Assembly (NCBI GenBank): GCA_938045585.1
Contig: CALIAU010000013.1
Span: 56,134-120,133, forward strand
DNA length: 64,000 nucleotides
Source of the DNA: an uncultured Saprospiraceae bacterium
GTDB taxonomy: Bacteria; Bacteroidota; Bacteroidia; Chitinophagales; Saprospiraceae
Reading direction: 5' to 3'
The notes beneath the pieces were generated by a model, which saw nothing but the letters and a program-made list of their open reading frames with translations, ran no database searches and was not told the origin of the DNA. The translations under genes were made by a program, and so were the position numbers. Positions 10,501 to 20,000 of the stretch are shown in pieces (within the stretch, counting starts at the first letter, position 1; each line of letters starts with the position of its first letter).

Positions 10501-13407
10501 AATTGGCAATATCTTGAATTTAGAAATCTGGATATCGATTCACTCAGAGCCCAATTAAATGATACAACTGCAATTGAAGCATACAAGAAGAATCCTTTTA
10601 ATCCGCATGCCATTGCCAGATTAAGACTGAGTGCTTATCAAAAATCCATCGTGATGAAATATGTGGATAATCTTTTGGATTGGGGAGACCATTTGTTTTC
10701 AAAAGATACCATGGAGTCCATTAATGAGGCAACTCTATTATATATTATTGCAAAGGAAATCATGGGAGAAACTCCGGCACAATTAGGAGATTGTGGGGAA
10801 GGTAAAATTACACCTAAGACCTATGAAAAGATTTTACCGGCATTGAATTCAGGCTCTGAATTTCTAGCAGAAATGGAAAGCTATATTTTTGTTCCGCCTA
10901 AATATACTCCTAAGTTTCAGTCTCCAAGTATTGCATTTGCAAGTAATACAATTGAAGCAGTATCTGCAACTGTTAGAAGAGACTTGACGTATAATGTAGG
11001 AGTAGCAGCTGTCAGTCAGCCACAAGCAACAGTGGCACTGGACCAACTCATCGTCACAAATGGAGATATTGTCAAGCCTACTAAATTGGGCTTGGAATAC
11101 GGAGTGCCAGCCATGACTAATAAGGCTCCGGATGATAAGTTTACTGGCAAATTTGCTGCAGGTACTAACAGGACAACCCGTTGGAATAAATTTGCACCCT
11201 ATGTCAATATGAAATTCCTAGTGCCTTCATTTGGTATCAGTTTTATACGTCAGATTTCTCCTGTGTTTTGTATACCAGGTAATAAAGACCTCTTAGGCTA
11301 TTTTGACAGAGTGAATGACAGACTGTTCAAGATTAGAAATTGCATGAACATTGATGGACAAAAACGTCAATTAGCTCTATTTGCCCCTGCTATAGATCCA
11401 AGACTCCTAGTGAAAGGTGCAGCAGCAGGACTTTCCTTGGATGATATCTTAAATTCTATTTCTGGAAACTTACCTCCATATAGATTTGAATACATTCTGG
11501 AAAAGGCGAAAGCATTCACCTCCGTTGTTCAATCCTTTGGTTCTGCCTTATTAGGAGCTATGGAAAAGAGAGATGTAGAAGAACTTTCTTTATTACGCAT
11601 GACTCAGCAGGTGAATATGTTAGAAATGGCGTCAAAGACAAGAGACCTTGAAATTGATTCGGCCGTCAAGAGCATAGAAAGCATAACACAAAGAATTGCT
11701 TCCTTAAACTATCAGATTGGCCACTACACTGGACTTATAGATACAGATCTGAATGGCTGGGAGAGAGCACAGCAGGTGAGTAAGCACATTGCTTCAGGAC
11801 TTAATGTTGCTGCCGGAGTAGTAGATACAGTCGCAGGAATTGCCTTCCTCGTTCCGCAAATAGGTTCTCCGTTCGCTATGAAGTATGGAGGACAAGAGTT
11901 GGGGAATAGTGCAAACGCATGGGCAATGGTGCTTAAAGATGCAGCATTGGTGGGGAATAGTATTGCAGGATCTATGGGCCTTGAAGCAAGTTTCGAACGA
12001 AGAAGAGAGGGGTGGAAACACCAGCGTTCTATTTTGGAGTACCAGCTAGAACAGGCAGGGAAAAGTTTGATAATAGCTGAGATAAGGCGTGATATTTTAT
12101 TAGAAGCTAAAGAAATACATGTGCAAAACATTGCCAATATGGACGAGATGTTGAGTTTCTACGGAGAAAAATTCACTAATCTCGGCTTGTTCACTTGGCT
12201 ATCATCTAGCATGCAGCAGTTGTACAAGGAGGCATTTAATAATGCAATGGCAATTGCAAGACTTGCTGAACAGGCATATAAGTTTGAAAGAGATGACAGC
12301 AATATTTTTGTGCAAGGAAATAATTTTGATTCTAGCAAAGCAGGATTATTAGCAGGCGACAAGTTATTAATGTCATTGCAGATGATGGAACGTAAGTTCT
12401 TAGAAACTAACTATAGAAATCATGAGATTGACCAGGCGTTTTCACTTACACAGATAGATCCGAATGCCTTATTGAGCTTAAAGCAAACAGGAGATTGCAC
12501 ATTTGAAATTCCTGAATTGTTCTTTGATATGTTCTATCCGGGACAATACAACAGGAAGATTAAAGCGGTGCGTCTCTCTATCCCTTCGGTGACAGGTCCA
12601 TATGTAAACGTCAGCGCTTCGCTATCTCTTAATAGCAGTTTTATTCGTTCCAACGCAAAACTAGATGCAGCAGAACTTAAAGAAGTACCTAAATCAAGGA
12701 CAACTACTATTGCAACCAGTACAGCACAGAATGATGCAGGAGTATTCCAGTTAAATTTTAGAGATGATAGATACATGCCTTTTGAGGGAGCAGGTGCAAT
12801 CAGTTCGTGGAAATTATCCCTGCCTAAGAACTTTAGACAATTTGATTATAATACCATCAATGATGTCATAATTCATATCAGCTACACAGCGGATTATGAT
12901 GAGTTATTTAAGGATAATGTTGAGGAGTTAAATGCAGCAACAAGTGGTACGATTGCGCACACCTTGAAAAATAATAGCTTGTTCAGAACCTTTAGTCTAA
13001 GACAGGAGTTTTCTAATGACTTCCATAGGATTATAAACAGTCCTGAAGATCAGGAACACCTGGTGGCCATCGAGAATAAGCATTTCCCAATGTTTTTCAC
13101 AGGGAAGACCATCAAGGTACAGTCTGCAAAAATGCTCTTGCATGTACCTGACGGGCAGACAGTAGCAAGTGTCCAGATTAAGGTGAATTCAGATAGCATA
13201 TCCGGATTTTCACAAGATCCTAATATGTCTCAAATCTTTACCAAGGACCTTGGCAATGCCTTAGGCGCACAACTTCTCGCATCACACAAAATTACAGTAC
13301 AAGATGGTGGTGATCTTTCTCCTGCACCTAGTGGAGGAATTGATCCAGCATTTGATAGTGATAAGATTAATGATATTATTCTACTGATAGAATATACGGT
13401 AGAGTGA
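4561..13407 (+). CDS. Tc toxin A subunit (TcA-like, pore-forming)
   Basis: This 2,948-residue protein matches the TcA subunits of ABC toxins in size and order of parts. TcA forms a pentameric bell that binds the target cell and injects the cargo held in the BC cocoon. Residues about 500-530 carry the VRP1-type motif (CECDHC, SPAAYFVDMM). Residues about 1570-1580 contain GRLFLFWARV and residues about 2010-2050 contain FNPHAIARLR and SAYQKSIVMKYVDNLL, both typical of TcA. Long amphipathic helices at about 2310-2560 flank a hydrophobic tip (GVVDTVAGIAFLVPQIG) and correspond to the pore channel. The last 370 residues look like the TcB-binding domain (SIPSVTGPYVNV). There is no signal peptide: the N terminus is Lys-rich, so export must use another route or lysis. 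It lies 195 bases after the BC fusion, a spacer holding only small hairpins (cacgca/tgcgtg at 4472-4486). The ATG at 4561 is the first good start. Confidence 0.95.
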   Translation: MKKSDLIQLAKLSKLSPKKIKAKSNALHKKLNEAASTKMKEVISTRLKDASTEVKTAFTNIEFKPEVLGRESVSTVISSKVDLSALSEEKKKIVVADIEKIESVGTLENLVQTELPIALNPVFQKDIELGKFYQISELASISEDKANAILEKDFDIKAIKDDELESLVKKNVITKKEAKKLGLASNLTTLFDGHIEMTETLNKKFDVDSFEDLVNLDKDHWLEVVKDSKVDLAGDVAKEDYSLLLYKKVERLFPERSLILNRTEVKTNDVEKDIKSVKSLFKNNPNAFTSQNFEELDLEDISASNAKKMRASYENVRAVINKYPGFGLIEIANDTTKAPATRAKHITESIALVDKFYENNKNVKFLSLDYKHDSDDVKKLDFTGLNKKEQAQVMSTVKSYQRVQTFTNDIEHTDQILSAGYHSAFHITSGTLNQFVQNTKLDPTVASVYFDNAYQTIVKTTGIMGSILDVLTDSFTWTNVGNIGPSIKDYLKDIPGYDDLFGTMAFCECDHCSSIYSPAAYFVDMMQFVQKYILDKHFKGDKKNHVLNLKVRRPDLWTLPLTCENTSTLIPYLDIINEILESYIAKKKGFTGDLSDKAALETFVYKNEIAFERPGNWRARIKSFEQPFHLPLCSVDTYLTHFDTTREDINILFQEDQEKIAQAAFGLSDKEYAIMTEEDERPSILKAIYGIAFTVQSNKIKPFDAQELLKSMRVSRSELDALVNTNFITKDGAFKITIVGEKISSESVQNDIERIKSLTFTALDRMHRFVRLWRKTDWTIQELDLIFDHLSKSGITNKLDDKALIHIAQLKRIKSSLDLSVEEVCAVWNAIPIKVMQEDVPSFFDSLFNHKDDVDLLGAYPMPGTDFIHAAHAIDNSTDPAEFSAARLMSGLAVSESELLGLIENLADSLGVSNLGSATESDRGFKLNLDNLSLLYRHAKIAKQLSVSVSDLFQICKLIPELANNIVEDLDQLITLIDFHNWHEESGFSLEDLHFMIESPDLIDATAYADPTVITEALVEEIRSSQALYFADTVFAYFDDVTEEQSKAIIEANSGVITIAAEGGLYQLKADFDPSSAITVPAGITRAENELRDVLRLYHPEYLIPFQLSSAIDLSETNTSQLIEALGIDLDADSFANELSNENLDPDSIEELVEKLLPLQIAFRDKKFDTDVLDFVLNNLARFEIADLDKLTLEDIKRLIAFVQYVSIDDAGVSNITELSELISGFTIANQYAEVDQDKLSALYAIDKSTLSTIHHAIPDSQNAIDALEALQNFVDVSELMGLSADSLNKIISNDYETLNEAVGILLSAFRIKYRSEEERNEKLEPYQDKLRSKRRAALSTYLIRSGFPQFQNENDLFYYFLIDTELEGCARTSRLVAATMSLQLYLHRILLNLEQDDKEPGTANRVNLMVDPDDPGNLDYQVFPLDEWEWRKNYRVWEANRKVFLYPENYIEPDLRDNKSPLFEELEQELLQEEINTDTVLEAYGKYMRGFDEVAHLKIAGSYLQRDDETETDVLHLFGVSVDDPIRYYYRTVENLYYSEKNQSRGVVWHPWEEIKVQVPVRKVAPIIYNGRLFLFWARVTTLSNTLFDENRSIFTGYSHKVEIEFSTLKLDKTWSPIQKVNLKNMYPFSGNGVIQDPLAENAEREEFMDALMTHFPFFDFTSINAAIRDLRTPRYDTEPHHGPIDEYTLDGFMWDRLYPSVDCNNRLILTGAGYQMQSTLDFYNLKSKQAGVRAVSGRETISITPREQSKIYHKLGNGLYKGTAPTSLYFPQYAHSELMVNTDRSHPMIQRHWGEGTIDLSFPSAYISGNKLANLREGSTVQTTNGALGDAIIDVEGDLLYIKGTSLPGDNFSLLRLGTTLSETLTRTLFTSGVDTMLSIATQKALKEMAAPISLTNSFVTNNVVSGKIDYTGPYGVYYREIFFHIPFLLANHLNSQGRYAEAQKWYHYIFNPTNNEQIDLSDPGLSAEEKKKLDLDRNWQYLEFRNLDIDSLRAQLNDTTAIEAYKKNPFNPHAIARLRLSAYQKSIVMKYVDNLLDWGDHLFSKDTMESINEATLLYIIAKEIMGETPAQLGDCGEGKITPKTYEKILPALNSGSEFLAEMESYIFVPPKYTPKFQSPSIAFASNTIEAVSATVRRDLTYNVGVAAVSQPQATVALDQLIVTNGDIVKPTKLGLEYGVPAMTNKAPDDKFTGKFAAGTNRTTRWNKFAPYVNMKFLVPSFGISFIRQISPVFCIPGNKDLLGYFDRVNDRLFKIRNCMNIDGQKRQLALFAPAIDPRLLVKGAAAGLSLDDILNSISGNLPPYRFEYILEKAKAFTSVVQSFGSALLGAMEKRDVEELSLLRMTQQVNMLEMASKTRDLEIDSAVKSIESITQRIASLNYQIGHYTGLIDTDLNGWERAQQVSKHIASGLNVAAGVVDTVAGIAFLVPQIGSPFAMKYGGQELGNSANAWAMVLKDAALVGNSIAGSMGLEASFERRREGWKHQRSILEYQLEQAGKSLIIAEIRRDILLEAKEIHVQNIANMDEMLSFYGEKFTNLGLFTWLSSSMQQLYKEAFNNAMAIARLAEQAYKFERDDSNIFVQGNNFDSSKAGLLAGDKLLMSLQMMERKFLETNYRNHEIDQAFSLTQIDPNALLSLKQTGDCTFEIPELFFDMFYPGQYNRKIKAVRLSIPSVTGPYVNVSASLSLNSSFIRSNAKLDAAELKEVPKSRTTTIATSTAQNDAGVFQLNFRDDRYMPFEGAGAISSWKLSLPKNFRQFDYNTINDVIIHISYTADYDELFKDNVEELNAATSGTIAHTLKNNSLFRTFSLRQEFSNDFHRIINSPEDQEHLVAIENKHFPMFFTGKTIKVQSAKMLLHVPDGQTVASVQIKVNSDSISGFSQDPNMSQIFTKDLGNALGAQLLASHKITVQDGGDLSPAPSGGIDPAFDSDKINDIILLIEYTVE

Positions 13408-13425
13408 TGTATAGATAGATATGCT

Positions 13426-13458
13426 AATGATACCCTCTCTTCTTGAGAGGGTATCATT
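13426..13458. terminator. Perfect 14-bp hairpin after tcA
   Basis: A 14-bp perfect stem (aatgataccctctc and its complement) with a 5-base loop begins 19 bases after the tcA stop codon. It lacks a long T-tract on either side, so it may act as a transcript-end stabiliser or a factor-dependent terminator rather than a classical intrinsic one. Confidence 0.6.
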
Positions 13459-13592
13459 AAGATGAATATGCGGGCGTACAGAATCTACTTTTTTTCAAAG
13501 TAAATACAAACATCTTATACGGTGATGCTAAGGATAGTGTGACGAAGATTAATGGGTTTTTGGGGGCTTAGATAATTTTCTTTTTGGGCATA

Positions 13593-13718
13593 TCAGCTAA
13601 CTTGCTGTAGAGCAAGATAGCTGACGGGCTATGCGGGGGTTTCGTCCATACTTATTCTGAGTGATGCTCAGAATAAGTATGGACCCTGCGGCCCCTACTA
13701 TCCCTTATGCGGTAGGGG
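13593..13718. repeat. Cluster of three inverted repeats between convergent toxin genes
   Basis: Three hairpins lie in tandem. The first, 13593-13624, has a 14-bp stem with one mismatch around a gtag loop. The second, 13644-13684, has an 18-bp perfect stem around tgatg. The third, 13692-13718, has a 7-bp GC-rich stem (cccctac/gtagggg) and a longer loop. They sit in the 594-base gap between the 3' ends of tcA and the opposing TcB-TcC gene, and probably serve as bidirectional transcript ends or a REP-like element. Apart from these and the hairpin at 13426, the gap is AT-rich with no convincing gene. Confidence 0.7.
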
Positions 13719-14001
13719 GTGGAAGTTGGATTTGCGTTTTAAGTTATAGTTATTTCTTTTTATTAGAGGGTGTCTAGTTCTAGTTAATTCCATACGTATT
13801 CCACGATGTATTTTGAATATGTCTGGATCTAGTTACACTTAATACTTACTATTTTTTGTAAAATTAAGAACGTACGAGAGACTCCAAAACACATTTTGGA
13901 TAATTCACTTTACAGAGTATAAGATTATTAACCTCAAATCTGAATTGTAAAGGTGAAATAAAATAAAGTTCGAACTTTAAACGATAATTGTTAAAATTAG
14001 T

Positions 14002-17000
14002 TCATTCATGATTACCAAAGAACAGTTCTACTCTTATACCTAATTTACCTCCTAAACCAGCTCCAAGATGTCCAATACCTTCAAAAACCAAAGTTTTTGA
14101 ATTATTATCATAAAATGTACCAGCCTCTGCTCCTAGATGTAAACTTTTAAAAGTTCCACCTGCCGTTCCAGTAACCTTAATCAAGTTAAATAGAGTAAAC
14201 GAATTTTTCACTTCGAATTCAGCCCCATAAAAACCTACATTAACATCACCATAAAAAACATAATCAATGTTATTATGTTTGGTTAAAATACCAAGATCAA
14301 AATTTCCCTCTGCTTTACCTACGTTGAAGGTGAATTCAGATTCAAAATTGTTCTTCTCAGAGCCAATTCTGGTATCTAATTCTGCGGATACAGCCGACCA
14401 GTTAGAGCCGAGTCCCAAATAACGTTTACCTACATCTTCTTCATACTTGTCTCCACTAGAATAATTAATACTTGATTTTAATTTCATTTTTGAAGAAAAG
14501 TCTTTATCATAGGTTGAATATGAATTTTTTCCATCCACAACATTGAACATCCATTCATCACCTGACTTATAAACTTCGCCTACGTCTTTACCTCTTTCAA
14601 TTGCTAGATTTCTTTGTCGATTGGCTTCTGCCTCATCTCCATATAAACCATCAACGTCAATATACTTAATAGGGTTATTGTAGGCGTTAATATATGAGGT
14701 TTGAGTAGGGAACTTATCAGCCAACGGATCCACACTCAAAAACCCACTCACACTCGGATCATAATACCTTGCGCCATAATAATACAGCCCAGACATCGGA
14801 TCCAACTCCTGCCCCGTATAACGATAAGGCGTAGTATAGGAGCCTGTTGACTGTGTCACCATATTCTCGCCAAAGGGTAGTTGCAAACTAAATTCGTAGG
14901 CTTTTCCATTATCATCGCTGAGGAAACTCATAGAACCCAGATGGTTAGCATGATACCAGTAGTTGAGATCTACACAGTCTCCATCTTCGTTGCAGTCTCC
15001 TGACATGGAGCTGTTCTCTTCCATATTGACCGTAGGAATATTTAATTCAGAAGCCAGATAGTCAATATCATAGGCCTGTCTCGCAGGCAAAGAAGCCAAT
15101 GCTTGGTTTGAATTCGCAGGTTCGTCCATCTCCAAATCAGACAGATGACCTGCTAGACTAGAACGGAATCGGGTAGAGCCATAGAAATAATGCTTGCTCA
15201 ATTGTCCATTGCCACCGATGACAAAGTTTGGACTGTAGTAGACTGTATAATTTCCAAGTGTGGCATCTTGAATAAGAGTCTCCCCGTTTTCTACTATGGT
15301 AGAAATAGATCCACTTCCTTTCAAGGCACGCTGTCCTGCTGCATCATAGATATTGTGCTGTAGCCCTGTCAAGCCAGTAGAAATTCCTTTCAATCTATCA
15401 GCCTCATCCCAGACCATCAGTCGGTCTTCACCATGTATGTTGTTATGACTTTGCATGTTCCCGTTTAGGTCGTATGCAAAACTTTGCGTTAAAGTACCTG
15501 AATCCAAAATCTGACTTAATTGTCTAGGTTTTGTATCGCTATATTCATAGTTGTTTTCATAGGTATTTACAGATACATCAATTTGGTCCACGCTGTGATT
15601 CTGGGTTTTAGATAGAATCTTGTGCATAGTGCCATATTCCATGTTGAGAGTATAGGCTGATTCTACTGCCATGCTACCTGCTAAATCTTGATCACCTGTC
15701 CAATACCCTGAGGCAGAGTCAAGACGATTGTAATTGTCGTAGCTGTAGCTATGCTGGTAATTTCCTCCCAACATCGTTTCTGAGACCGGACCTCCAACAT
15801 TTTCTATTGATAAAATATTACCTACCTTATCATATCCATATCCCATGTGACAGAGTGTATTGTTTTCTGGGGTATTGTCCGCAGGAGTTTTTGCTATTAC
15901 ATTTGAAAGCCATTGTAAATCGTCCCGGTACGTGAATTCTTCTGTTGTGCCGTTTCCATATTCAACAAAATTCTTTTTACCATAGTGATCATAGCCTAGT
16001 TGTAGTAAGAGATTCGTTTCATCATTGATTTGACTTAAATTTCCTCCTTGATCGTATGTATAACTGAGGATTTCTCCATCTGGATATCGTAAAGAATCTA
16101 ATCTATTCCAACTGTCGTAGACATATGTTTCGTATAAACTTATTTCTCCCTTCAGTGGTACCACAATAGTACGGTCTGTTCGGATCAATTCGCCATGTGA
16201 ACCGTATTGGTATTCAGTAAGACCAGAGGCATCATTCACAGATTTTAGTTGCCCTCTATTATGGTCCACGAAGCTCATTGCGAATGGGTAGTAGTCATAA
16301 ACTACATTGTTTACATTTTCTCCACCACTCGCATAGTCTGGGTAAGTAACAGCCAGTATTCTACCAAGTGCATCAAAGCTATATTCTATAGGATTATCTC
16401 CTAGATTAGGCGTATTTACTGTTTTTAGATTTCCAAATAAGTCATAGCTCATTTCTCGCAGGCCTGCATCAGGATGATTACGACTAATCGTCCGTCCTCC
16501 CTGGTCATAGGTATAGCTTGTTATTTCATCATCTTCGTGCAGAGTCTGTAAGAGTTGTCCTATATTGTCATATGTGAAGCTGGTTTCTTTCTCGTTGAAT
16601 ATCTGCTTCAGCTTTCTGCCGTCCATATCCACAAACTCTTTATTGACGATCATAGTACCGTCCTCATTTTGCATCACGGAGCTAGTTGTAACCATTGCGC
16701 CTCCTTCTGTCGAGTAATTAATTTCAGTTTTTGTGCCTGCTTGGTCGTAGACATCATGCTGTCTGTCAAATCTGTCGTATACAATTCTACTATAATTATT
16801 ATTTGCAACATTGTTTACAAAGTCTGTAGTCATGGCAGACTCAAATGTTGGATTATAGTTTCGTACAGCTCTACCATACTTATCTAGTCTTGTAATTCCG
16901 GATACTGCCATGCCATGCTTAGTAATGGGTGTGTCTCCATCCACAAGTTCATGTATCACAACTTCTTTTTTAGTCTGTACCACCTGACCCAGGCCATTAC

Positions 17001-20000
17001 CAATGGATATGGTCATGATATCAGTATCATCAGACCCACTAAGAGCATCATGATGCAAAGTGGTAGCAGTAAACCTTGGATTTGGCTCATTATAAATGTG
17101 TTTGATCGTGTAATCTTTCTGCTTGTCCTTTGGAGCACGTACTGTTTCAACCCTTCCGAATACATCTAGGGTATAGCTCATATGCTCTCTGTTGATACCC
17201 TGATTAGATAAAAGCTGATCAAAGAATGCATCGTAAGTAGCATTGGATCTCCAATACTGACCATTGTAGTGATGCCTGATTTGGGTAACATATTTCTCTT
17301 GCTCTGTATCATGATTAAACCAAGTTTTAATTGCCTTACCATGCTCGTCCTTAGGGGATATAGTCGTTGCAATATTTCCGAAGACATCATAGGTAATACG
17401 CGTATCTGCAAATTCATCTGCATTCAAATGAGTGCGTATAAAAGTTGGATGGCCCTTAGATGTTGAATATCCTACGACCTGTCTAAAGCGTTTTTCTTCA
17501 CCGTCAGCATGGACTTTTATGTTTTTCGGGATGTCTTTAATCCAAACGACATCTTCCGTATAAATCGTTGGATGGTAGCTAATGGTAGAGTTGAAATTAT
17601 TTCCATCTCCAGATTCTACTACATCTATAATTCGTCCAAATGCATCATATTCCATAGCTGTAGTTTTTGCAAGATCACCATGACCAAACTCTTTATGAAT
17701 TTTTGTAGTACTCTTGAGAATAGGGAAGGCTGCTCCAACGCCTTTATTACCACCTATATCATAGTTTAAGTCAACATTCGGGTCCGCTTCTTTCATTAAC
17801 CACACAGGGTTTTCATCTGAAATTGTAGTATTAGGCAATCTTAGTTCATAGCTGTTAAAGACAGAACTTAAGGTATGATTAGGTCGGATTTCAATTTCAT
17901 CAACATCTAAAATATGCGTTGCATTATCGATATTCACATCATAACGAGCCACATGCTGTTCTGTCAAACTTCCATTTAAGTAATAACTGGAATTATTGTA
18001 TCTATTTACTTGTTGACGATAAATTGGCGTTTCCACATTACCAGGTGTGTCTCTATCAATAACTCTCACATATTCATAGCCATAGAATTCTCTTTCTCGA
18101 CGATCGTACTTACCATTGTGATAGATAAAATCCTGATGTGTTGTAGCGACTCCTTCTGCAGGAATGGCATGTGTGTCTTCTACTTTAAGTTTTTGCATCA
18201 CCCATCTTCCTCCCTGCATATGGTAGGAAGAAGGTTGGTGTTTGTAATCGATGGTATATTCTCCACCAATTGGAGTGATGATCTTTTTGAGTTTGTTAGT
18301 CTTTCCAATATTTGAATGCCGTATCGTTAGTTCAGGATCTCCATTTTCTAAATTTTGGAAAAGGAAATCAGGGAAGCCATCGCCGTTGTAATCCTCAATA
18401 GATTTGAGGGTCAAGGATTGGCTGTTAGAAATTGGAGTTGCAGAGACTGAAAAGCCAGCTTTTACTGTCCAAGGTGTAGGAACCATAACCGTAAATGATC
18501 CATTTAGTCCAGCATTACTAGTAGATACATTATCCGTTAAATCAAACGGAAGGGGACAGCTATCTTCAACAAAACCTGTTCCTGTATTATATTGTACAAA
18601 GTATAACAAGCCGTCACTTGTTTCTTTTGAACTGACATAATCTAGAAGGCCATCCCCGTTGATGTCTATAAGTCTACCGTGTGAAGTAGCGCGACCTCCA
18701 CCTAAAGAAAGTCCTATTGCAATACTATTTCCCTGACCTATACTTATGCCTGCACCAAGTCCAAAGCTTGTATTCTCATCTAAATTTAGTGCGAGATTAC
18801 TGCCCCAGTCTGAGTTTAGATCTTGTAAATCATGCCCCATGTTCAGAAACGTACTTATCTTTCCAGAAGGATCTATTGTAAGTCTGTCACTCAAACCATC
18901 CCCATTTATATCTGCCCACAGAACATCGACCTGTGAATCCCCATGGCCATAATTTCCAGATATACTAACAGAACCTTTTGAGAAATCTAAATAGTTTCTC
19001 CGTTTGTTAAGACCTTTACCTTTGGCATCTGGACTAGCCCATGCAGGATTACTATATTTTCCGGATGCAGAAGCATTTCCAGTTCTACTTGTGCTGGAAG
19101 CTGCCCCAGGGAACAATATTGCTCCATCATTTGTTTCAATAGATTTTAAACCTCCTGTTGCCTGTGTCAGTTGATAAGCTATTCCAGACATAATATCTGG
19201 ATATCTATCTCCATTTACATCGAAGTAGTCTATTAGATTACTTGAACAAGCCTTCAGAGTTTGACTCAAACCAAGATTGCCTGTTACAGCATTGTTATCT
19301 CCACCAAGTTTTACACCCGCTCTTGCGACAATGGAATTAGACAGCACAAATTTATTGAATGAATACGTACCCTTATCACCCGGTGGATACTGGGGACTTG
19401 CTGTAGTTTCATCAAGATCTATGAGCGCTGTTTCTTCAAATTCAGAAGCTCTTGCAGAAGTTTTTGCAGCATAATTATGACGTCCATATCCCTGCCATCT
19501 TTCCCATAATTGAGCATCTTGATCTACCTGAACCTTATCTATCCTTGGTTCTGGGAAAAGAATAGATGGATTAAAATTTAAGTCTGATAACGTGCTTAAA
19601 CTTCCAACTGAATTTGTAGAATAACTACTTTGTAATAAATCTAAGACAGGCGTATTGATATCAATTCCACCAAAAAAATCTTGTTGTGGATTAATATCGT
19701 CCATGTCGAACATATCGAGTGCGTCAAACTGATCTTGATCTAATTCTAAAGGATTTAATTTTCTGACATTAATTAATTTGACATGGTTAATATCTTCTTC
19801 AGCTTCTTCTTCTAAATCAGGGTTGTACATAAACTGTCCCCAAGCTCTGAAGTATGTACCATCAAGATCCTCACCACTATAACGTAGGAGATTGAGATGT
19901 CTTCTAGTAAGAATACCGAAGCTTTCTTGCGTCGTAGAATTTCTGATTTGTCCTAATTCTCCATCGAATCGAGAACTATCTAGAATTCTTAAAATGTCGT

